From NCBI GenBank assembly GCA_949825065.1, contig OX463846.1:6591366-6655365 (forward strand): a stretch of DNA of 64,000 nt, in the 5' to 3' direction. The notes beneath the pieces were generated by a model. It had not been told where the DNA came from. It searched no databases and saw nothing but the letters and a program-made list of their open reading frames with translations. The DNA is from Odontocerum albicorne (Eukaryota; Arthropoda; Insecta; Trichoptera; Odontoceridae). Below, piece after piece: positions 31,128 through 44,039 of the stretch; positions within the stretch are counted from its first letter, which is position 1, and the number at the start of each line of letters is the position of its first letter. The translations under genes were made by a program, and so were the position numbers.

Positions 31128-32504
31128 CAAACATTTCAAATATCACGTGTGTTTGTTACCCTTAGCGATACGGATTTTATCTTTTTTCTTTTTTCTTCTT
31201 TCTGTTTGCTTTGTGTCTTTTTGATCTTCATACAGCTTAGCGATCCTGAAATACTACTTTCTTTCATTCAAGCTTTAGTTATAAAAAAAAACCGGTCCAC
31301 ATTCGGTTGTCAAACTTTATAAACATGTTTAAAACAACCATTATTCTTAACTTTTACATTTTAATATCGTGTTGTATATTTTACGTTTATTTACCACTTC
31401 ATTTTTAGGCTTATTACCAGGCGGTAATCTTTTCCAAACAACCACACAAAATTAAATAAAGGAAATTACATAGTAAGAAAAAATACTCACCTAAGAAACA
31501 ATATACCTAAGGAAAAAACGTACATCAACAATCAAAGGAAAAGGGAAGTCCGGTGGAGTGAAAAAGAAAATCGGATATGAAACACGTTACCTTAGAAGAT
31601 TTATTTTAAATATGCCAGCGAGGAGGGTAACATTAGTGGGCAACTGATTTCAAAATTTCACTACATGAAGATTAAAGGACGGCCTAAAAAAATAGGAGTG
31701 GTTTGCTGGGAAGCTATTAACAATCTCTGCTAGAGCATAGTGCAAGTTTATGATCGGAAAGATGCTGAATATTCTCGACGGATATGAGGGGATGGAAGAA
31801 CTGTTAAGTATATTATTCTTGCGTCTATTTTTCAGGTTCAACCAGTTCAGCTCGTTCTGATATGAAGTGCTATGATCGTTCTATCTCAGGTTAAAAATAT
31901 ATCTCAGTAAAACATATTCTTTTTATGTAAATATACTTTTTTGCGAAAATATCAAATTTTCACTGTGAGCTTACCAAATAATAATAAATATTTGCTAGAT
32001 CACCCTAGAAATATTATCATTGAAGTGTTTTGTAGCGTTGAGTAAGCAGAGAGAACAGATATTCATAATTTTTTATTCAAACACGTCTCATGAAGTACAA
32101 TAATATTTTCTTTATTTTATCGCATAATAAACGCTTATTTACATATTTGCTCTCAGAATTTTCCCAACTGGACAGCACTGGGCGTTCCACAAATCAAGTC
32201 CTCTTTGGTGCAAGAATCTAAATTTCTTGGGCACTGCAGTAGTGTAATGCCTCGACATATAAAGTCAACCCCCTGAATTCCAATTTTCTTCACTACCTTT
32301 TCATACTATCAACAGTAGATTTTCCAGTCTTAGCGATATTAACGAAACTTAGTATAAATTTCAACCTAAATGTGGCTATGAAGAGGACATCTAGGGTCAT
32401 CCAGTTAGTTGGATATCTTTGTGCTGCTATAACTATAATCTGAGGGAATAAATTTATTAATTTTTTTACGTAACTGTTTGTCATTTTTATATTATTGTTT
32501 ATGT
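31128..32504. other. No gene seen
   Basis: Contains a T/C-rich tract at 31175-31205 and AT-rich sequence. Short frames at 31650 and 32293 have no recognised motif. Confidence 0.45.
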
Positions 32505-32990
32505 GTTCATGAGTATGGGCGAAAAATATCTGGACGAAAAATATCTCGCCCTCCTGATGATGTAAGGTATCTTGGCTGAGATGGTAGTGAGTGATGAGCC
32601 CGGATGTATTGATGACTTCTGCCTTGAATGTGTTGTTTTTCCTTTTCCTTTCCTTATTACGAGTTTATTTGCATGCTATTTTTTTATCGGTATATGTATT
32701 ATTAATTTAACTGAATTGGTTGTATTGACTGTTTATTTATTGTGAATATTTTTTTCTTTGTAATTTACATATACAAGGGCTGGAAAATATCGTATGCCCT
32801 CACAGTCACGTTCACCCTCTGGTGGGGTGTATCTCGACTGGGTGCATCTTATTAGATGAACCCAAATCTTTAGATAGCTTCTCTTAATTGTATTTTCTTC
32901 TTCACTGCCTTGAAATATATATTTTAGTTCATGTACATACTATTTTAATATCAATAAATCTTTATTTATTTTTTTATTAAATGTCTCTTA
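32505..32990 (+). repeat. Repeat D, partial copy plus fuller copy
   Basis: A partial copy (gatgatgtaaggtatcttgg, gatgagcccggatg) at 32555-32610 precedes a fuller one at 32690-32990 with tacaagggctgg, ggggtgtatctcgactgg and an aataaatctttatttattt end. Confidence 0.65.
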
Positions 32991-34244
32991 TTATCTTTAA
33001 GCGTATTCTCAATTTTAATTATATTTTGTAAAAAAATGTTTATTCTTGAAATTGACCATAAATACATAAATATAAGTCAAAGGACATTTAAAATTCCATT
33101 GAATATAAATATATAAAATTATTTTTAATTGTTAGACAAATAATATTGTATCCGTGCCCTTGAAAAGTATTTTAAACAAATGTTCAAATATGAATTCTGA
33201 GAGATTTTCTTTGCAATTCTTGGAAAAGATCAGTGTAACATTATGTGTATAAAATAACTTACATTTAAAATTCTTTGCCCGTAACTTCTTAGAAGGGGAA
33301 AAAACGATCTTTTTATTATCGGGTGTGGGACACCTTTTTTACATTTCTTACGCAAACCAGTTGACAAAGGCCAAATCTTCTTAAAGGGAAATCTTGAAAG
33401 GTGACGGAGAAAAACTTTTCCTGAAAGGCAAATCTGAAATACGAAAAATACGTTTTTCGACAGCAATGGGTATTCTGTAAAAAAATATATATCCAAACGT
33501 GTTGATATTTGTATAAATTTTTATTTTGTATACGATGTGTGAGGCATTTTAAATATAATACTTTCGATATATAAAAGTATTCAAATTTTTTATATCTTAC
33601 TTAAATTTTTTTTAAATTTGGTTTTATTCATTAACATACTATGTACACGTATAAACACATCACTGTAATAGAACCTCCTTAGCTATCCCACCACCCCCTC
33701 TTATCTCACCGATAATATTGAGCGTGACAAGCAAACTTAAGACCTTGGATAATTCTAGCCTAACTACTCGTATGATACATTTTGACAAAAATTTGCAAAT
33801 ATAGCAAAGTGTCATAAATGCATAGTTGTAGAAGATAGTTTGATGAAGGCATCAAAAATAGTTCTTTGGTTAAATGCATAGTAATAGATTATTGTTTTAT
33901 AAAGTGAAAGAAAGGCGTCTTCTAAAAGAATCTCTCAAATAAAGTTGTTATATTTTTTAATACAACACTCAGTGGTCGTGTAATTAATAGTTACAGCTCA
34001 CTTTGAGGTATACAAGCAAAAGGAGAACTTGGAGAAGAAGGAAAATGTATTTAAAATGCTATTAAGTAACGTCTATTGGGATGAATTTGTGAAGTATTTA
34101 TTGGTATGATACATAGAAGAAAACAAAGACATCCAAATTTTTTTAATAAATATACATTTCGCTCACACTAGGATTGTTTATGCCACCACATTAAAACCAA
34201 AAATTCAAATACATGTATAGTATTAGTCAGTATAAGACATTGTA
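32991..34244. other. No gene seen
   Basis: AT-rich. The 88-codon minus frame at 33230-33496 is unsupported. Confidence 0.45.
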
Positions 34245-34600
34245 ATTTGTGTTATCAAACACTGTTTATTCCCCTTTATGTAACGGCATAACCCTACCGG
34301 TTTTATGGTTTTCACTTCATCATCAGAGGAATACAAACAAGACAAGAGTCAGACAACCCGTTTTGGGAGGTCTTATCAATATTTACAATTTTATATTAAC
34401 ATTAAATTACTTAAATCCATATCTATAAATATAATATTATTGTTATTTGTTTGATCAAACACTGTTTATTCCACTTTACATGACGATATAGCCATATCGG
34501 ATTCAAGGTTTTCACCTCACCATCAGGGAGCACAAACAAGACTCTTGACTCAAGGATGTCTTGAAAACTCCACTATGTCAATGCCTTAACTATAAATGAT
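34245..34600 (-). repeat. Direct duplication of a Penelope-like terminal segment
   Basis: Two diverged copies (34252-34375 and 34449-34570) share atcaaacactgtttattcc, a ggttttcac then atcatcag or accatcag core, and acaaacaagac. On the minus strand each has CTGATG followed closely by GAAAACC, recalling the direct terminal repeats of Penelope-like elements. Assignment is tentative. Confidence 0.5.
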
Positions 34601-34759
34601 ATAAAAGATTTAAAAACTAAATAATTTATTACTATTTAAAGCTTTTAAAACTGATTGAACTTAAACAAATACAATCGATCCATGAGTGTAAATGGAAAAA
34701 TTCTTCAAATAAAGAAGAAACGCCACATTCAGTAAACGCGGCAAAGATGTGATATTTAC

Positions 34760-35040
34760 ATAAAAGGAAAAAAATAGGTAAAACAAAAAACTAATTTTAT
34801 ATTTTGTGTTCCCCACAGGTTTAATTTAGGTTCACAACTAGTTTCGAAGACCACCGTCTTCCTTGTCAGGTGAATATAAACTTCGTTGCTAAAATATATT
34901 CTGTACAAGTGTAAATAACCTAATATAAAAGAGGTGAGGTAGGGGTAGTGAAGTGGGGAGAGATGTAATACAATGGTGAATGGGGCGGGGAAAAATATGT
35001 GAAAGTAAATATGAATCTTTAAGACAGGGGGGGGGGATTT
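34760..35040 (-). mobile_element. Penelope-like element terminus
   Basis: The minus strand has cctgacaaggaagacggtgg followed by tcttcgaaactagttg, a very typical Penelope-like terminal block. A G-run lies at 35027-35036. Confidence 0.5.
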
Positions 35041-35089
35041 TAAATTGGAAACATATCACTTAATATGTTTTTTATTTTACTTATTTTTT

Positions 35090-35340
35090 TTTCCTTTAAT
35101 GTAAAAAATGGCACCACAAAGTGAAATTATAGTATTTTCGAAGATTCAAGAGATGTGATATTTAGTTAAGCAAATATGTCTCATAAAGGACAACCAAACA
35201 ATGCTTTGATACATAGTCTCATCATACAAATCACAATCACAGTAAGGATTCTTCACAAAACCCATTATGTAAAGGTGAATAGCTCATCCGCAAGAGACAA
35301 GTGACTGACACTTCAGTCTTGTTCGTTCTCATTATATTTA
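35090..35340 (-). pseudogene. Reverse transcriptase C-terminal scrap (Cys-rich block)
   Basis: A minus frame reads HLYIMGFVKNPYCDCDLYDE then YQSIVWLSF, like the Cys/His-rich HxxxxG..xxxCxC...E..xHxxxxC block after the RT domain in jockey-like elements. Short and decayed. Confidence 0.4.
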
Positions 35341-35789
35341 ACCATGGTTTCAAAAGGCTAGATTGCAAATTTTATTTATATCAAGAGCCTTTATTCACAC
35401 CGGTTATATCCCAATCCAGTTCCCATCGGTGTCAAGTGTCGTGTTTTATTTAATTTAAATATGAGTTACTAACTGAAAAACTTCAGATAGGAGTCGATCG
35501 GAAAAATAATATATTACTGAAGTAAATATTGTTTGTTGGACAAAAAAGTATTTTACAGTGATTTTGTTATGCGGAGGGAATCAATATCGAAAAATTACTT
35601 GATCCATATCCAAAGTGTATAACTTCCATGAAAAAAGGGTGTTGAAACAATATTCAAAAGAAGGCGCAAATAGAATCACGCATCTTAAAAGTATGCAAGA
35701 CAAGTAAATAAATGAAACGAGATGAGTTAGTTAGTTCAAAAAAATTTAAACAATCTATTTTTTTGTGTACCCTGCAAGTAGACCCTGCG
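35341..35789. other. No gene seen
   Basis: A patch with cggttatatcccaatccagt near 35401 gives no readable motif. Confidence 0.35.
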
Positions 35790-36235
35790 TGATAGTTGTC
35801 TTATATTTTATTTATTTACTTATTTATTATTACACATGACAAGAAATATACACAATTTGAGAAAAACAACAGATAATTTGATTTGGACATACAATTTTAA
35901 TGGATCTGGGTTTGTTGCCTTTCATTTGTCGTATCCCCAGTAAACTAGAATTTTGCTTATATCTCACTGAGGATATTTAGCATGAAAAAAATAAGTCGAT
36001 ACTTCTTTCCGATTTTTTATTACACATAAACGAAACCCCGTTGCACGCTCTCATCAACCTGACAGTGACACTCAACTACAACTGGAAACATCTTGCAAAA
36101 TTCAACTCCTCACACATCATCACTCCAGAAAGACCAAAAATATTCATCCCACACTATACCGCACACAATCACAAATCTCACATAAATCCCTTCCACTCGT
36201 CATTCATCCTGAAAGCCCAAGTACTCAAAATCCTG
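35790..36235 (-). repeat. Repeat E copy (inverted arm 1)
   Basis: Begins with an attt-rich tail and contains ggatctgggtttgttgcc, ccccagtaaacta, ttccgattttttat and ctcaactacaactggaaac. It is the inverted counterpart of 37860-38432 and is also found at 58130-58488. Confidence 0.9.
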
Positions 36236-36665
36236 TATATTGTATTGTAGAATACGTTTGTTGTACAGTATAACCTAGCAGGTTTATTCTCATGTGATCT
36301 ATTCTAGCCAAGCAGGTATATGTTAAATAAGGAAATCAAAATGAAACGCTAAGTTTTATGTCCTATTTGTGCACTTTTCTTCTTGGGGTCGCTGGAGACG
36401 CAGAAGAGCTATGCATTAAAAGAAGAGCCCCAACGCGTTAAACTGATCGAGCAAAAGACGCAACAGGACTACCCTCGAAAACTGCTCTTCGAACTGCGGA
36501 GTGCAGAGATGGATTTAAAAGAGTCATCAAGGGTTATAACGGGAGTCACGATGCTCAGCCATGAGCTACACGGCAGGATGGATGGATGCATAATTTATTT
36601 ATTTTCAATTTGAATTTCAACGGGAATCGAACCCGCAATCTCATTAATTAGACATTTTTACCATT
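36232..36665 (-). repeat. SINE-A copy interrupted by LINE-B
   Basis: The tail, gttgtacagtataacctagc, is at the left. The B-box-like tcaacgggaatcgaacccgc (minus sense gcgggttcgattcccgttga) lies at 36617 after the LINE-B piece. Confidence 0.6.
36390..36592 (+). pseudogene. LINE-B 3' end
   Basis: The plus frame 36383-36613 reads QQDYPRKLLFELRSAEMDLK then ESSRVITGVTMLSHELHGRM, a recognisable C-terminal end of a retrotransposon protein. It finishes in an (atgg)n-type tail. It lies within a SINE-A copy; I could not define its target duplication. Confidence 0.55.
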
Positions 36666-37319
36666 GATGTATCTATTTAATAACATTTGTTATTAATATA
36701 ACATTATTAATATAACATTTGTAAGTGTTAGGAAACATTGTCACGTCAATTTGATTATCAAAAATATAATAACCTGAAGTTAAAAAAAAACTTGATTTGT
36801 TGACAACTTTTTAAACAATGTTGAATCTCATTTCAAATTCAATTAAAGTTGTTCTATTGATAAAATTGCTTAACCAAAGTTATCATTCTGCCTAAAATGT
36901 TTCTATTTTAAGTTTGGCGCAAAACAAAATTATTAATGAACATCTGTTTTTTGCCGTACGAAAAGTTTCACGAAACAACTTCACCAAGACAAAGATTAAG
37001 TTTAAATTTTCTACGAGTTTCGATCAAATTTAATTTTTATATTGTCTCGTAGCATATTGTTTAACGTGGAATGAATATAAACAAGTTAATCCTGAAATTT
37101 ATTCCGAAATTATAACAACAAAATTGAAAATCCTTAATAAAACACAAAAGAGAGGGAATGTTTGATTTGTGTTGTTTTAAAATTTTCTTTTCCTTATCAA
37201 ATATTTTGTTTTATTTTGAATTAATATGTATACATTTGCTGCTTTGTTTTGACTGAAAAGGCGATGGCTTTTATCGTTATAGCAATATGGGTTAATTTAA
37301 TATTGTTCTGGTAAAAAAA
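36666..37319. other. AT-rich non-coding stretch
   Basis: No frame or repeat delimited. A short attaatataacat duplication lies at 36690-36720. Confidence 0.45.
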
Positions 37320-37670
37320 GGTCAACAGGCACAGTCTAACAGTTGCTAATTACGGTTAGCAAGTGGGCGTCCTAGTTTCGATTCCTGGTGGACACATTTC
37401 TGACTGGTTTTACTATTTGACAATTTATATCAGCACTCATGTTTTTCTGCAGCTTATATGCTGCTTATTATAAAATTGGATAGCAATTTTGAACATCACA
37501 AAAAAGTGCTGCTTGAAACTCTGCGTAACGAAAATTTGTAGCAGATGAAAATGTCAATCGTTTCGGAGGTTTGATTTTTTGCTATCGGAAGTGCAACAGC
37601 TTGCACACAATAAACGTGTATTGACACGCGCAGATGTCTTTCATTTACTATATGGCTAGCAATCATACTT
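37320..37670 (+). repeat. SINE-B copy
   Basis: gctaattacggttagcaagt and agtttcgattcctggtgg are the box regions, then cttatatgctgctta and gaagtgcaacagcttgcaca as at 18125-18480. Confidence 0.75.
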
Positions 37671-37859
37671 GATCATGGGGGATCGTATTGTATGTGTTTA
37701 TATTTACAAAGCAAAACAATTGATATTCGAATCAAAAGCTTATCATTTCTCTTTTGCCCAAAGACAATATGCTTATTTGGCTCCCATTACATACAATGGC
37801 GTGCCGACTTCAATAAAAGTAAAGGTAGGAAAACCATTTAGACAGTCGATCGGAGCGTG

Positions 37860-38432
37860 GTTGTTATTGCGACAGGATTTTGAGTACTTGGGCTTTCAGG
37901 ATGAATGACGAGTGGAAAGGATTTATGTGAGCTCGTGAGTGTGGGTCTCTTCTTGTTGTTTTAATTTTGGTTGTTTTTGTATTTGTGTTTCTGTGTGTTT
38001 TTCTTTTTTTCTTCTTTTTTTTGTTTTGGATTTGTTTTGATTTTTATTCTTATGATTGTGTGCGGTATATTGTGGGATGAATATTTTTGGTCTTTCTGGA
38101 GTGATAATGTGTGAGGAGTTGAGTTTCGCAAGATGTTTCCAGTTGTAGTTGAGTGTCACTGTTTGTCAGGTTGATGAGAGCGCGCAACGGGGTTTTTTGT
38201 GTTATCAAAAATCGGAAAGAAGTATTGATTTATTTTTTCATGCTAAATATCCTCAGTGAGATACAGGCAAAAGCCTAGTTTACTGGGGATACGACAAATG
38301 AAAGGCAACAAACCCAGATCCATTAAAATTATATGTCCAAATCAAATTACCTGTTGTTTTTTCTCAAATTGTGTATATTTCTTGTCATGTGTAATAATAA
38401 ATAAATAAAATAAATAAATAAATAAATAAATA
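37860..38432 (+). repeat. Repeat E copy (inverted arm 2)
   Basis: Reverse complement of 35790-36235, ending at the right in an (aaat)n tail. A T/G-rich insertion (37955-38050) interrupts the homology between gaaaggatttatgtgag and gattgtgtgcggtatattg. Confidence 0.9.
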
Positions 38433-38517
38433 TAGACTAGCTGCAACCCGTGAAATATTCACGGAAGTAAAACAAATTCTACATTTATGAAAATATATAT
38501 TCATAAATGTAAAATTT

Positions 38518-38571
<54 letters not shown>
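38433..38571. repeat. Retroelement-end-like word and (TA)n
   Basis: tagactagctgcaacccgtg at 38433 resembles a common retrotransposon terminus. A 24-bp inverted word (taaattttaca type) and about 50 bp of (TA)n follow. Confidence 0.55.
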
Positions 38572-38573
<2 letters not shown>

Positions 38574-38762
38574 TTTATACATCGTCCCCTTTTACACCGG
38601 TTCAAAAATTGTTAGCTAGGCATTTAAAATTCATTCAGTATCACGGACCCACCGAGATTCAAATTTCGAATTACTTTCGGAGAGAATCCAAGTATTCCTC
38701 TCTCACTCTCTAGTATTCAAAATTCCATTCTCGTATTCTTTCTTTGGCGACAACCATCGTAT

Positions 38763-39716
38763 GGCCCCCGTTACACGCTCAATCTGGATCGCAATCCGTG
38801 ATCGCAATTAATGATCGCGGTCAAGATTGACCGTGTAATGAGCGGATTGATGTATTGATCAATCGGATCGCAAAATATCTGGATATTTTGAAATCACGCT
38901 TGCGATCCGCTGCTCGCGATCGGGATTGTTCGTGTGATGTCGTGTAAGATCGTGTCAGTCAACGCTTACACACCGATAGAGATGGACATATGCTCTCTAT
39001 CGGGAATTTAAAAGAAAATAAAGCTCAATCTGGATCGCAATCCGTGATCGCAATCAATGATCGCGGTCAAGATTGACCGTGTAATGAGCGGATTGATGGA
39101 TTGATCAATCGGATCGCAAAATATCTGGATATTTTGAAATCACGCTTGCGATCCGCTGCTCGCGATCGGGATTGTTCGTGTGATGTCGTGTAAGATCGTG
39201 TCAGTCAACGCTTACACACCGATAGAGATGGACATATGCTCTCTATCGGGAATTTAAAAGAAAATAAAGCTCAATCTGGATCGCAATCCGTGATCGCAAT
39301 CAATGATCGCGGTCAAGATTGACCGTGTAATGAGCGGATTGATGGATTGATCAATCGGATCGCAAAATATCTGGATATTTTGAAATCACGCTTGCGATCC
39401 GCTGCTCGCGATCGGGATTGTTCGTGTGATGTCGTGTAAGATCGTGTCAGTCAACGCTTACACACCGATAGAGATGGACATATGCTCTCTATCGGGAATT
39501 TAAAAGAAAATAAAGCTCAATCTGGATCGCAATCCGTGATCGCAATCAATGATCGCGGTCAAGATTGACCGTGTAATGAGCGGATTGATGGATTGATCAA
39601 TCGGATCGCAAAATATCTGGATATTTTGAAATCACGCTTGCGATCCGCTGCTCGCGATCGGGATTGTTCGTGTGATGTCGTGTAAGATCGTGTCAGTCAA
39701 CGCTTACACACCGATA
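38763..39716. repeat. 246-bp satellite, 3.8 copies, running into an assembly gap
   Basis: The marker ctcaatctggatcgcaatcc begins at 38778, 39024, 39270 and 39516, an exact 246-bp period. Copies 2-4 look identical and copy 1 has a few differences. About 160 bp of the unit has MITE-like ends: the ttacacgctcaatctggatc start and the gatcgggattgttcgtgtga end are imperfect inverted repeats rich in gatcgc words. The remaining ~85 bp is spacer. The array is cut off by Ns. Confidence 0.95.
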
Positions 39717-39916
39717 NNNNNNNNNNNNNNNNNNNNNNNNNNNNNNNNNNNNNNNNNNNNNNNNNNNNNNNNNNNNNNNNNNNNNNNNNNNNNNNNNNNN
39801 NNNNNNNNNNNNNNNNNNNNNNNNNNNNNNNNNNNNNNNNNNNNNNNNNNNNNNNNNNNNNNNNNNNNNNNNNNNNNNNNNNNNNNNNNNNNNNNNNNNN
39901 NNNNNNNNNNNNNNNN
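39717..39916. other. Assembly gap (200 N)
   Basis: Exactly 200 undetermined bases, likely a placeholder between the satellite and (TA)n. Confidence 1.
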
Positions 39917-40730
<814 letters not shown>

Positions 40731-41244
40731 ATATCCTGTAAGTGGAACAAGCGGTGTTTGTACTCATACTAGTGGAAAACATGAATTTCAACTATATTCC
40801 TGTTGAAAATTTAAAAGAATTAACATATTCTTGTGCTGTTATGTGAAATAAAAAGCAATATGCGGGTACAACAATAACGGAACACGTGAAATTCAATGTT
40901 TTATGTTTCAAAAAGCGCTCGAAGCAAATTACATGGAAGCCGAAAAAAAAAAATCATTCTGAAATAATAAGAAAATCCAAAAATAAGAAAATAATTTGAT
41001 TTCGTGGAAATTCTGTTCTTTTTTCGATTTTTTTTTTTTTCGAAAAAAGGAGTTGAGCAAAACCTTAAAAATGAAAAGATCTTTTTATATTAGATAACAT
41101 ACTTCAATCATGGCTGTTAAAAAAATGTTTTGCTCATTTTCAAAGCCTTTTTTAATGTCTTGTTTTTTTCTTTACATGCCAGTTCTTGACTATCCATATC
41201 CTCACATGCGGAAATAACAAAGTTAAGTTAAATATTTTTCCTGG
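40731..41244. other. AT-rich non-coding stretch
   Basis: Poly-A and poly-T tracts; nothing recognised. Confidence 0.45.
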
Positions 41245-41348
41245 GAACATCAAACACGATCTCAATGACCTAGTTAGTAAGTCTTTCAGACCGGGTTTGT
41301 GGGTTCGTTTCCCGTTGGAACCCAGGTTTTGTGAAAAGCATTCTAGTC
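41245..41348 (+). repeat. SINE-A-like head, split by LINE-E
   Basis: tgacctagttagtaagtctt and gtgggttcgtttcccgttgg are at A/B-box spacing. Sequence resumes at 41772 after the LINE-E insertion. Confidence 0.6.
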
Positions 41349-41771
41349 TTCTTCTTCTTCCTCTAGATTTAGGTCGAATGACCTGTTTGTGATGGTGGGC
41401 TGTCCTGGGATGATGACGTCCAGCTGTCTTTCCACCTTTTCGGCGGCCTTTCTGGTAATCTCCTGCTGTTAGGGTTTTCAGTCTTAGCGATTCTTGCCAG
41501 TCTTTTATCCTCCATGCGGTCCACATGATCCCTCCAGAAGCGCCTTCTGCTTCTTCGCCACCTCACTATGTCTTCAACACCACAGACATACCTTATCGTC
41601 TCATTTCTGATCCGATCTCTAAGAGTTCTGCCTGCGATGGAGCGTAAGGTTCTCATTTCTGCCACTCTAAGAAGGTTTTTTGACCTGTTGGTATCGGCTC
41701 TCACTTCTATCCCATATGTCATGATAGGGCGGACGCATGTCTTATACATCCTGACCTTACTTTCGGTTAGT
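41349..41771 (-). pseudogene. LINE-E relative: 5'-truncated fragment with 9-bp target duplication
   Basis: The minus frame (41749-41369) is open for 126 codons: YKTCVRPIMTYGIEVRADT, then LLRVAEMRTLRSIAGRTLRD, GVEDIVRWRRSRRRFWRDHV and RPPKRWKDSWTSSSQDS. It is a sister subfamily of the LINE-E copies (about two thirds similar by eye). A second shifted frame covers the last codons, so one frameshift may be present near 41400. The tail at the left is (GAA)n on the minus strand. attctagtc occurs at 41340-41348 and 41772-41780. The palm domain is missing. Confidence 0.85.
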
Positions 41772-41969
41772 ATTCTAGTCAGGTTTTTTTATTAAGACTT
41801 CTTTGGCTAACAGCTTTTTGGTCGGAAGTGATTGCCTCATGTCAATGAATCTGCCTAGTTTTTCTGTATACAACGAAGAAAGACAGACAGATAGGTAATT
41901 CCTCGTCATTTAAGTATGGTTGTCAGCTATCCTGCGGATGGACGAGACCTGTGTGAGTACATAGGTCTA

Positions 41970-42290
41970 TCAGGTGCAACCTGTTGCACTTCAGTTAGTT
42001 AATAGTTTTGATAGATCAAACATCAAACTCCGATGGCAAGGAGAACAAAGCTCTAGAACGATTTGCAGATTTTTATTAAGTAGATTTTTATGTACCGTAA
42101 TTTTTGGGTTGCTTGATATTGCTTTAAGAATTTATGATAAACAGAATATAAGCAACAGAAAAAACTAAGTTCAAATGTATGGGTTTCTAAGAATAAAACC
42201 CGTCTGGAAGTGAATCCGCCAGGAATTAAACCTTGGGTGACCGGGTGCTTAGTGTAAAACGTCAATGCTAACCGTTAAAACTTTGCCGCC
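41970..42290 (-). repeat. SINE-B copy
   Basis: Reverse orientation: ggtgcaacctgttgcacttc and ctccgatggcaaggag near the left, and the B-box-like ccgccaggaattaaaccttg near 42210. Confidence 0.65.
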
Positions 42291-43044
42291 TACTACATAA
42301 TGAAAATGCAATACACTTCAATACTATACAGTACAAAAACTGGCTCATCTTGAAGGTCCATCTCAGGGTCAGAATTGTTTCAGCATGAAAAATCCTCTAA
42401 AAATAAATATAGACTCTCTAATGATGCAGATTGAATATTTTCACTTCTCGTAACACTAACTTATAATAAGTTTTGCTTCAAAAGCAGCCCATCTAGAATT
42501 GGCATCAGGTCTATAGAAACAATTTTGGCGGTATTTATTCAATTTAGGGGTATGTCATCTCTATTATAATTCGATCGGATTGTAATGCAAATTACGTGCG
42601 AGCAATTTGTGCTTTGAAGGAAATACACAATGTCCTTGCCAGTAAGCAAACCAAGATGATTTGTGTACTGATAGTGCGAGGATGAATACAGCCCAGAAAT
42701 GTGTCCTGCAAGGATTCCCAACTTTGGTGGGTTGCATGAATTTGAAGTTAAGTCAACGTATACTTCATCAAAATTGGTAGTGGGATAGTAAGTGGTCACT
42801 TTTAAGGAGCTCGCCATTCAATTTGCCAAAATAAAGGTGGTGTTTAAATCACGGCCACTTCATTTTCATAAGGTGTTTTTTTCCGAGATCGGTGTTCTCA
42901 TACCGTGTCACTTTTAAATTAGTTGACTATTCCAGTGCAATCGTTGATTACAATAGACGACATCTTAATCTGGACAGTCATCTGTTATCCTTAATTATCT
43001 GAAGATCATGTGCCAGCTTCAAATGCTGAGTAGTTGGTATATGA
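42291..43044. other. No gene recognised
   Basis: A 92-codon minus frame (42539-42817) with mixed composition and a MASSLKVTTYYPTT start has no recognised motif. Slightly GC-richer than its flanks. Confidence 0.35.
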
Positions 43045-43379
43045 TTAAAGACCTATAAGCCCAGTGGTTAAGTCATTAATTAATATTCTATATAATTACC
43101 ATTGAATTATAGCTGGTTATTTTTGACTGGATTTCACATAATGTTTTTAAGTGCAATGAACCAGTATCGTTAGAAAGCACTCATCAATGTATTTAAGTGC
43201 TTTGAATATATATGTATGTGTATGTTTGTATCTATCATACATATGTATGCATAATTTTTTATTTTATATAATTTTTTTTATTTTATGTAATTTTTTTAAT
43301 GGTAATTATATAGAATATTAATAATTCTTGTTTTTTTATTGTAATTGGGCTAAGCCTGTTTTGAAAAAATAATTATATA
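43045..43379 (+). repeat. SINE-C copy
   Basis: ataagcccagtggttaagtc, gaaagcactcatcaatg and attgggctaagcctgttttg recur reversed at 55640-55840. Confidence 0.7.
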
Positions 43380-43970
43380 TTAGGTGTTAATATAAGTTGT
43401 GTCCATTTTTTTTTTCAAATTCAATAATGAGTACCAAAAGTAAAACAAAATGGTAAAGGTTTTACATGATTCGAAAGAAAATTTTCTGCTCTATAAGATA
43501 TTGTGTTTGCTTTTACGTTACATATATTATTTTATTTGATTACAAGCCTTCAAAATGGAATGTCAAGTAGACGAAATTGAGCATTTTTGACTCCTCCTTC
43601 TGTTCGCGTTCAATTGAGGGAATAAATCTGCCGAAGCTGCTCGCGATATTTGCGAAGTGTACGGTGGAGATGCTATGAATGAAAGCACAGCTCGTCGATG
43701 ATTTTTGCGTTTCAAAGACGGTAATTTCGACCTGAAAAACATGGAGCGTTTCGGACGACCAGTGGACTTCGATGAGGACCGCTTAAACCATATTATTCAT
43801 GAAAATCCCCTTCAAACCACCCTTGAATTGGCTGAGCAGATGAATTGTAGTCACATGACTGTATACTGCTATCTTAAATCAATGGGAAAAGTCCAGAAAT
43901 TCGGCGCATGGGTTCCACATGTTTGGATTGAAAACAACAAAAACCAATTGTCCAACGTTGATTGGTTCTT
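43380..43970 (+). pseudogene. mariner transposase, N-terminal remnant
   Basis: The left terminus ttaggtgttaatataagttg has mariner character. From an ATG at 43555 the frame shows the mariner helix-turn-helix region: SAEAARDICEVYGGDAMNES, RFKDGNFDLKNMERFGRPVD (the GRP hinge) and LAEQMNCSHMTVYCYLKSMG, ending at GKVQKFGAWVPH. Stops lie at 43588, 43615 and 43699. The catalytic DDE/D half is entirely missing after about 43970, replaced by LINE-A. It is dead and is assigned to Tc1/mariner with good confidence. Confidence 0.85.
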
Positions 43971-44039
43971 TACTTATTTTTTGTATACCAAAAATAAATC
44001 GCACATGAAGTACAAACATACAAATCATCACACCTTGTG

